From contig CAZKKY010000026.1 of NCBI GenBank assembly GCA_964553715.1, positions 1 through 12,338 on the forward strand: a DNA stretch of 12,338 nucleotides, in the 5' to 3' direction. A model generated the notes under the pieces. That model was not told the origin of the DNA, did no database searches, and was given only the letters and a program-made list of their open reading frames with translations. Of the stretch, positions 7,659-12,338 are shown one piece after another; position 1 is the first letter of the stretch; every line of letters starts with the position of its first letter. Made by a program: the position numbers and the translations under genes. This DNA comes from JAGOJE01 sp964553715. Its GTDB lineage: Bacteria > Pseudomonadota > Alphaproteobacteria > Rickettsiales > Rickettsiaceae.

Positions 7659-8723
7659 TTATTGCTTATTAGACTTTACATATAAATCTATTGCAGAACT
7701 GATAAAAATTTTAACAATTCCAGCAATTGGTATAGCAAACAACATACCAAGAACTCCAAACATGCTTCCTAAAGCGAGTACTGCAAAAATAATCCATAGA
7801 GGATGTAGTCCTATATCATTTCCTATGATGTTTGGTGTTAGAATGGACCCTTCTAGTACTGAGCCTATAACGTATGTTGTAATAATATAAAAAAGGTTTA
7901 TAGAAAAGCCAAAATCAAAATATCCTAATATCATACTAATAACAAAAGATACAAAAAAACCGACGAATGGTAATATTATAACAAGTCCAGATACTATTCC
8001 CATAAGTATAGCAAGATCAAGTCCTATTATAGATAAAGCTACCGAATAATAGATTGACATTATAACACATACCTTAAATTGTCCTCTCATATATGATGAA
8101 AGTAGAGCATCAACGTCGTAGCAGAATTTGCGTAATATAGATAAGGTGTTTTTACTAATCAATTGGTTTTTGTTTTTTAAAAAATTTTTGGGCCAGTCTC
8201 TAAGAATATAAAACAATATTATAGGTACTAAGATCATTATTATCATTATTATCTCAATAATGATAGCAGTATAGCTGATAATTTTTGTGACTCCATCAGA
8301 AATATCATGAGATAACGATCCAAGCATATTTTTAAATGTTTTATCTATTTTGAGCATAAAGTCTGAATCTATATATTCTATTTTACTAGAGATTACAGGT
8401 AGTAATTTTGTTTGAATATAAGAGATATAGATAGGTATTTTTACTAAAAATAAATTGATTTCCTTAAAAAGGATAGGCAAAAATATAACGAATATACTAA
8501 CTATTATAGATATTATAAGAACAACAATTAATGAAATAACAAGATTTCTGTTAATGGATAATCTAGTAGAGATTTTTTCTACTAGTGGATAGAATATATA
8601 TGCAAGAATAGCAGATACGCAAAATGGGGTCACAGTATTACCTAGAAATACTGCGCAGCACACTAAGAGTGCAAAAAGAAAAAATAAAATTATCAGATCT
8701 TTCATAATTACTAAACCTACCAT
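7659..8723 (-). CDS. AI-2E family (PerM-like) membrane transporter
   Basis: This is a polytopic inner-membrane protein of 354 aa, the usual length for the AI-2E/PerM exporter family. Hydrophobic segments are seen at about residues 7-28, 31-48, 61-85, 148-174, 217-238, 239-268, 275-295 and 307-345. A hydrophilic stretch (~86-147) lies between the early and late groups. Family landmarks are LRDWP (174-178), YMRGQ (211-215), LPFVGFF (251-257), and the signature from EGSILTPNIIGNDIGLHP (291-308) to FGVLGMLFAIPIAG (322-335). The transported substrate of these proteins is mostly unknown, and the family name does not imply autoinducer export here. Met1 and Met7 are both possible starts; neither has a clear ribosome-binding site, though a GGTAGG sequence lies 12 nt before Met7. 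The gene sits between grpE (60-bp gap) and hdaA (2-nt gap), most likely in one operon. Confidence 0.88.
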   Translation of the reverse strand: MVGLVIMKDLIILFFLFALLVCCAVFLGNTVTPFCVSAILAYIFYPLVEKISTRLSINRNLVISLIVVLIISIIVSIFVIFLPILFKEINLFLVKIPIYISYIQTKLLPVISSKIEYIDSDFMLKIDKTFKNMLGSLSHDISDGVTKIISYTAIIIEIIMIIMILVPIILFYILRDWPKNFLKNKNQLISKNTLSILRKFCYDVDALLSSYMRGQFKVCVIMSIYYSVALSIIGLDLAILMGIVSGLVIILPFVGFFVSFVISMILGYFDFGFSINLFYIITTYVIGSVLEGSILTPNIIGNDIGLHPLWIIFAVLALGSMFGVLGMLFAIPIAGIVKIFISSAIDLYVKSNKQ

Positions 8724-8783
8724 TATTGCTGACTATAGCACTATAGATAGCTTTATGCAAAAAATAACTACATATCCGTTTGA

Positions 8784-9329
8784 TTATTCATCTTTTTTGT
8801 TAAGAGCTTTAGTTACAGCAACAGATGCTGGCCTTAACAATCTATCTTTTATTTTGTATCCAACCTGCATTACATCTATTATTGTTGATTCAGGATATTT
8901 ATCTGACTCAATTTGAGATATAGCATGATGTATATTGTAGTCGAACTTTTCTCCTACTTCTGGTTCTATTGTCTTTATTCCATGTTTCGCAAATATAGAT
9001 AGCAACTCAGTTTGAGTCATTTCCACTCCAAGAATGAAGTTTTTAACTTCATCATTCATTTCCTTTGGTTTGTGTGATATAGCTCTTGACAGGTTATCGA
9101 TCACAGAAATCATATCTTTAGCAAAGCTAGAAGAGCTATATTCTCTGACATCATCTATTTGTTTTTCATATCTACGACGAAGATTTTCCATTTCAGCAGC
9201 AGAACGAAGTATTTTATCTTTCAAATCGCTAATTTCTTCTGTCATTTTTTGTATTAGCAATGTATTTTCTTCAGGTTTTTCTGTTTCTAATTCTATTATT
9301 GGATCTTCATTTGTCGTATCATTTGTCAT
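8784..9329 (-). CDS. grpE: Nucleotide exchange factor GrpE (DnaK co-chaperone)
   Basis: GrpE releases ADP from DnaK and so drives the DnaK-DnaJ chaperone cycle in the cytoplasm; it works as a dimer. The 181-aa length is normal. Residues 1-22 are an acidic disordered tail. Residues 23-65 form the long dimerising helix, with heptad-like spacing and the typical AAEMENLRRRYEKQ segment (44-57). Residues 70-118 give the short-helix region (VIDNLSRA, GVEMTQTELL). The C-terminal beta-domain (119-174) carries the family signature, including VMQVGYKIKDRLLRPASVAV (153-172). The ATG has an AAAGG ribosome-binding site about 7 nt upstream, which fixes the start. The gene is divergent from rph and is first in a likely grpE-permease-hdaA operon. 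Confidence 0.97.
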   Translation of the reverse strand: MTNDTTNEDPIIELETEKPEENTLLIQKMTEEISDLKDKILRSAAEMENLRRRYEKQIDDVREYSSSSFAKDMISVIDNLSRAISHKPKEMNDEVKNFILGVEMTQTELLSIFAKHGIKTIEPEVGEKFDYNIHHAISQIESDKYPESTIIDVMQVGYKIKDRLLRPASVAVTKALNKKDE

Positions 9330-9332
9330 AAT

Positions 9333-9340
9333 TTGCCTTT
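9333..9340 (-). promoter_or_regulatory. Ribosome-binding site of grpE
   Basis: On the minus strand, TTAAAGGC lies about 6-7 nt before the grpE ATG. It is among the clearer Shine-Dalgarno-like sequences ahead of a gene in this window and supports the chosen start. Confidence 0.55.
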
Positions 9341-9372
9341 AATTAGTTGCTTGTAAAAATTATTACTTACAG

Positions 9373-9399
9373 ATATATTGCATAAGATGATTTTTCAAG
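9373..9399 (-). promoter_or_regulatory. Candidate heat-shock (sigma-32-like) promoter of grpE
   Basis: On the minus strand a CTTGAA box (9394-9399) is followed after 13 bp by CAATATAT (9373-9380). The first matches the core of the RpoH -35 element, and the second matches CCCCATNT at four of seven specified positions with acceptable spacing. RNA would start near 9366, giving a ~37-nt leader that contains the grpE ribosome-binding site. grpE is a classical RpoH target, which supports the reading. A housekeeping promoter using TTGAAA is the alternative. Confidence 0.4.
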
Positions 9400-9424
9400 T
9401 AATTAAATTAAATAAATATTATTT

Positions 9425-10147
9425 ATGCGTCCTTCTGGTAGAAAGTTTAATCAAATGCGAGAGGTTGTTATTGAAACAGGTGTTTTAATAAATAACCCTA
9501 AGGCTTCTTGTCTAATCAAAATAGGCAATACACATGTTGTATGTAGTGCTACTTTAGATGATCAAGTACCAAGATTTATACGTAATTCTGGTAAAGGATG
9601 GGTAACAGCTGAATATTCTATGTTGCCATCGTCTGCTGTTTCTAGAGTCAAAAGGGAATCTACTCAAGGAAAAATTGGAGGGCGTACTCATGAGATTCAG
9701 CGCCTGATAGCTAGGTCTCTTAGAGCTAGTGTTGATCTGAAAGCTTTAGGTGAGCGTCAGATAATAATAGATTGTGATGTTATAAATGCAGATGGTGGAA
9801 CTCGTGTTGCATCTATTACTGGTGGTTATGTCGCACTGCGTCTTGCTATGAAAAATCTCGTAGACCAAAAGATCATAAGGCATAGCCCTATTATGTCACA
9901 AATAGCTGCTATCTCTTGTGGTGTATATAATGGTAAAACAATTGTTGATCTAGACTATGCTGAAGATAGTAATGCAGAAGTTGATGCTAATTTTATATTT
10001 AATTCTGAGGGTTTTATTGTTGAGGCTCAATCTTGCGCTGAAGGAAAGCCTTTCTCGCAAGATCAAATGATTGAAATGATGGATTTAGCTAAAGAATCTT
10101 GTGCTAAATTAATGAGCATTCAAAATAAGGCTCTGCTAGGTTTGTGA
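9425..10147 (+). CDS. rph: Ribonuclease PH
   Basis: This is a phosphate-dependent 3'-5' exoribonuclease that trims tRNA 3' extensions and other RNA 3' ends by phosphorolysis, as a hexameric ring. The 240-aa length is typical. The N-terminus MRPSGR is the family hallmark. R87 in GKIGGRTHEIQRLIARSLR (82-100) and GTR (125-127) form the phosphate-binding site. VDLDYAEDSNAEVD (174-187) carries the acidic residues D181 and D187 with the spacing of the catalytic/metal aspartates. AEGKPFS (205-211) and the C-terminal helix ending NKAL complete the family pattern. All key residues are present, so it should be active. It is divergent from grpE across a 95-bp gap and convergent with the M23 peptidase gene. 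I see no strong ribosome-binding site, but the MRPSGR start is conserved. Confidence 0.97.
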   Translation: MRPSGRKFNQMREVVIETGVLINNPKASCLIKIGNTHVVCSATLDDQVPRFIRNSGKGWVTAEYSMLPSSAVSRVKRESTQGKIGGRTHEIQRLIARSLRASVDLKALGERQIIIDCDVINADGGTRVASITGGYVALRLAMKNLVDQKIIRHSPIMSQIAAISCGVYNGKTIVDLDYAEDSNAEVDANFIFNSEGFIVEAQSCAEGKPFSQDQMIEMMDLAKESCAKLMSIQNKALLGL

Positions 10148-10205
10148 CTCTAAAAAGTGCATCAATGAATTTGCTAAATCCTTAGTTAAACAAACCGCTA
10201 ATCTA

Positions 10206-11528
10206 TTACAGATTATGAGTTTTGATAAGGTCTTGTTTAAATTTTTCGAATTTAGTACGACTAAGGCCGCTAAGTAGAGCTCCAGGAGATCCCTTGAAGG
10301 AGCTAGGGTTAACCTGTTTTCCGTTTACTCTTACCTCATAATGTAGATGAGGTCCCGTACTGTTCCCCGTAGTGCCCACATACGCAATGGTTTGTCCTTG
10401 CTTGATTCTAGATCCCACTTTCAAATTAGGGGCAAATCTGCTAGCATGTCCGTAAGCAGTTGATAGAGTTGCGCTATGTTTTACTTGAATAAATTTTCCA
10501 TAACCTGATCTCCAACCTATTTCTGTGATTACTCCATCTCCTGCGGAATAAATAGGTGTTCCTATTGGAGCTGAGAAATCTACGCCTCTATGCATTTTTG
10601 TATATCCTTGTATAGGATGTTTTCTATTTCCAAAATGAGACGAAATTCTTGCTACGTTCATAGGTGTTTTTAGAAGATTTCTTTTTACACTGCTTCCATC
10701 TTCTGAAAAATACTGACCTTGCTCTGATTCTGATGGAGAGTATTTGTATATATTATAATTTTTTCCTGATAAATTCATCGATGCAAAAATCACCTGGCCT
10801 GAGTGAGAAAATTTACCATCTTCGGTAAAAAATTGTTCTGTTACAAAGGTTACGCTATCACCTTCTTTTATTTGTCTTTGGAAGTCAATTTGATAGCTAT
10901 ATGCATTTATTATTTCTAGTATATTGTTTGTAGAAACTCCCATTGTCTTAGCTGTGGACATAAAGTTATTAACAATTGTTGATGTAGTTTTTGTAATTTT
11001 CTTGAGTAGAGGTACAAAGAAATCTCTAGCTACGAAGTCTTTATTATTAGGGTGCGTAATTTCTATATGATGTACTTTATCTATTTGTATATCTATGGAA
11101 GAAATATTTAAAGTTTGAGAAGTAAGGTCATCCTGACTATTTTCGGATATTGTTGTTTCATAGCGAAATGTGATTTTTTGCCCTATTTTAGGTATATATG
11201 TAATATTATTATCTTTTAAAGAATTTATTATTTTATATATATCTTCAGCAGAGATATTTTGATTTGTAAGAATTTTAGAAAGAGTGTCTCCATTTTTCAC
11301 GAATCGTTCAACAACCGTTGGAAAATTTTCTTCAGATCCATTTTTTTCAGTATCTTCAAGGCTAATAGATAAAGTACCGCTTATGAATTTATTAATGGAT
11401 ATAGAAGCAAAAAACATAAAACATAAGAACAATAGGATAAAGCAATAAGATATTGCTTTACCAAATGATGATCTAATATCTGCCCTAGACTTAGAGCCAA
11501 GAGTAAAATAGTTTTCAGCTGCTTTCAT
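10206..11528 (-). CDS. Membrane-anchored M23 (LytM-type) zinc endopeptidase
   Basis: This 440-aa protein is probably a peptidoglycan cross-link endopeptidase in the periplasm, of the MepM/Csd3-like type. Residues 1-25 are a basic cytoplasmic tail and residues ~26-48 a single membrane segment, used as anchor or uncleaved signal. Residues ~72-122 (FVKNGDTLSKIL to GQKITF) are a LysM/OapA-like module. Residues ~140-265 are a second regulatory domain, as in Csd3-type proteins. Residues ~287-411 form the M23 domain. Its zinc ligands are H313 and D317 (HRGVD) and H396, with H394 of HLHYE and H361 of YGHAS as catalytic histidines. All are present, so it should be an active enzyme and not a degenerate EnvC/NlpD-type activator. 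A GGGA sequence 7 nt before the ATG is the likely ribosome-binding site. The exact bond cleaved is not visible. Its presence suggests that some peptidoglycan is made. Confidence 0.92.
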   Translation of the reverse strand: MKAAENYFTLGSKSRADIRSSFGKAISYCFILLFLCFMFFASISINKFISGTLSISLEDTEKNGSEENFPTVVERFVKNGDTLSKILTNQNISAEDIYKIINSLKDNNITYIPKIGQKITFRYETTISENSQDDLTSQTLNISSIDIQIDKVHHIEITHPNNKDFVARDFFVPLLKKITKTTSTIVNNFMSTAKTMGVSTNNILEIINAYSYQIDFQRQIKEGDSVTFVTEQFFTEDGKFSHSGQVIFASMNLSGKNYNIYKYSPSESEQGQYFSEDGSSVKRNLLKTPMNVARISSHFGNRKHPIQGYTKMHRGVDFSAPIGTPIYSAGDGVITEIGWRSGYGKFIQVKHSATLSTAYGHASRFAPNLKVGSRIKQGQTIAYVGTTGNSTGPHLHYEVRVNGKQVNPSSFKGSPGALLSGLSRTKFEKFKQDLIKTHNL

Positions 11529-11856
11529 GCAGTCCCATGTTTAAATTGCATATATTAAGAAGTAAAGGAGGTTATAAGATTTTGTTTTAAATTACAAGAT
11601 ATAAATCTATTTTTACTTTTTAAATTAATGTTTTAGTATTGTAAAAATATTTTGTACTCAATTTGTAAGGGCTGCGAAATTTTTTGATTTTTTGCTAAAA
11701 AGGAGTTCTATTGTTATATGTATATTATGTTACCCTAACTACTAATCTATTATATACATTTTGAATATAATGTTCTTTTAGGGTTTATAAAATCATGATT
11801 TATTTTGCTTTATGTAAAGAAAAACAACTTTTTTGCAAAATAAATCAAAATAGCCA
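11529..11856. other. Non-coding region between the M23 gene and the rrs promoter
   Basis: No credible gene is seen in this very A+T-rich stretch. It must hold the promoter of the leftward M23 gene; one candidate on the minus strand is TTGTAA-N15-TATAAC with the -10 box at 11571-11576, giving a leader of about 36 nt. It also holds AAAGGAGGT on the plus strand with no usable start codon after it, a perfect TATAAT at 11766-11771 without a good -35, a weak TTGAAT-N19-TATAAA pair (11761-11791), and the inverted repeat listed separately. Confidence 0.5.
11796..11847. repeat. 13-bp perfect inverted repeat upstream of the rrs promoter
   Basis: TGATTTATTTTGC (11796-11808) and GCAAAATAAATCA (11835-11847) are exact reverse complements separated by 26 bp. 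The right arm ends 9 bp before the -35 box of the rRNA promoter, where an UP element or activator site would sit. The left arm overlaps a 12-bp palindrome, AAATCATGATTT (11790-11801). There is no T-tract in either direction, so a classical terminator is unlikely. A protein-binding site or cruciform is possible. Confidence 0.55.
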
Positions 11857-11885
11857 TTGACATGTTAGAGCAAGGTGAGTATAAA
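11857..11885 (+). promoter_or_regulatory. Promoter of the 16S rRNA gene
   Basis: A perfect -35 box TTGACA (11857-11862), a 17-bp spacer and a TATAAA -10 box (11880-11885) give one mismatch from the sigma-70 consensus. Transcription would begin near 11892, about 124 nt before the mature 16S 5' end. An A/T-rich stretch with A and T runs directly upstream (11821-11850) could act as an UP element. This is the strongest promoter-like sequence in the window. Confidence 0.8.
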
Positions 11886-11891
11886 TGACCC

Positions 11892-12015
11892 TACTTAAGC
11901 GGACTATAAGTTCGTAAGCTGTTTTAAAAAGTAAATAATTAGATAAAGGTAGTGACAGCGAACAAATAAGTATCACTATATGTGATACAAAACCTGTCAA
12001 ATTGATGACAGAATC
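11892..12015 (+). other. 16S rRNA precursor leader
   Basis: This is the transcribed spacer between the predicted start site and the mature 16S 5' end. It contains no open frame of interest. It includes a clean hairpin, GTATCAC-TATAT-GTGATAC (11970-11988, 7-bp stem, 5-nt loop). Its last bases start a second helix that continues into the 16S sequence. The extent depends on the predicted promoter. Confidence 0.6.
11970..11988 (+). other. Hairpin in the 16S leader
   Basis: This is a 7-bp perfect stem, GTATCAC (11970-11976) with GTGATAC (11982-11988), closed by the loop TATAT. It lies 27 nt before the mature 16S end. It could serve as a leader fold or RNase processing signal. It is not followed by a T-tract and so is not a terminator. 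Confidence 0.5.

Positions 12016-12338
<323 letters not shown>

Noticed and set aside
9034..9342. Plus-strand open frame opposite grpE
   Set aside because: It is the complement of the grpE helix-coding region. The grpE signature is unmistakable, and this frame shows only low-complexity Ser/Leu/Ile.
10148..10205. Bidirectional terminator between rph and the M23 gene
   Set aside because: No stem of useful length with a flanking T-tract is present in the 58-bp gap.

Overview
The window is A+T-rich bacterial chromosome from the Rickettsiaceae (Alphaproteobacteria, Rickettsiales). Two independent signals support this. The right edge holds the first ~323 nt of a 16S rRNA gene with the family's typical 5' region. 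It reads GCTGGCGG after GAAC, which from memory is the Orientia/Megaira-type reading, whereas Rickettsia proper reads GCTATCGG. The left half is a giant autotransporter whose beta-barrel resembles rickettsial Sca/OmpB barrels and ends in VKMRVNF. The organism is therefore probably a host-associated intracellular bacterium. I cannot name the genus with confidence.

Layout: (1) 1-5797 (+), the 3' part of a Sca/rOmp-like autotransporter whose 5' end lies outside the window. It has a long repeat-built passenger and a C-terminal barrel. (2) 5913-6965 (+), an exported protein with a sulfotransferase family 2 fold. It is the most unusual gene here. (3) 9329-7024 (-), a compact block transcribed grpE, then an AI-2E-type permease, then a DnaA-like HdaA replication regulator. 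A heat-shock-like promoter candidate precedes grpE. (4) 9425-10147 (+), rph (RNase PH), divergent from grpE. (5) 11528-10206 (-), a membrane-anchored M23/LytM peptidoglycan endopeptidase, convergent with rph. (6) 11529-12015, a roughly 490-bp non-coding region with a 13-bp inverted repeat, a near-consensus promoter (TTGACA-N17-TATAAA) and a leader with hairpins. It leads into rrs at about 12016.

Functionally, the window combines a surface and host-interaction module (autotransporter plus exported sulfotransferase) with housekeeping genes: protein folding, replication control, RNA 3' processing, envelope remodelling and ribosomal RNA. The most promising lead is the exported sulfotransferase. 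Its family uses PAPS, a cytosolic or Golgi metabolite of the eukaryotic host that is not expected in a bacterial periplasm, so the enzyme may act in or on the host. Other points of interest are the nested repeats of the passenger, the clamp-binding motif and altered sensor-II of HdaA, and the 8-bp hairpin spanning the 16S 5' end. No insertion sequence, CRISPR array, tRNA or prophage was seen.
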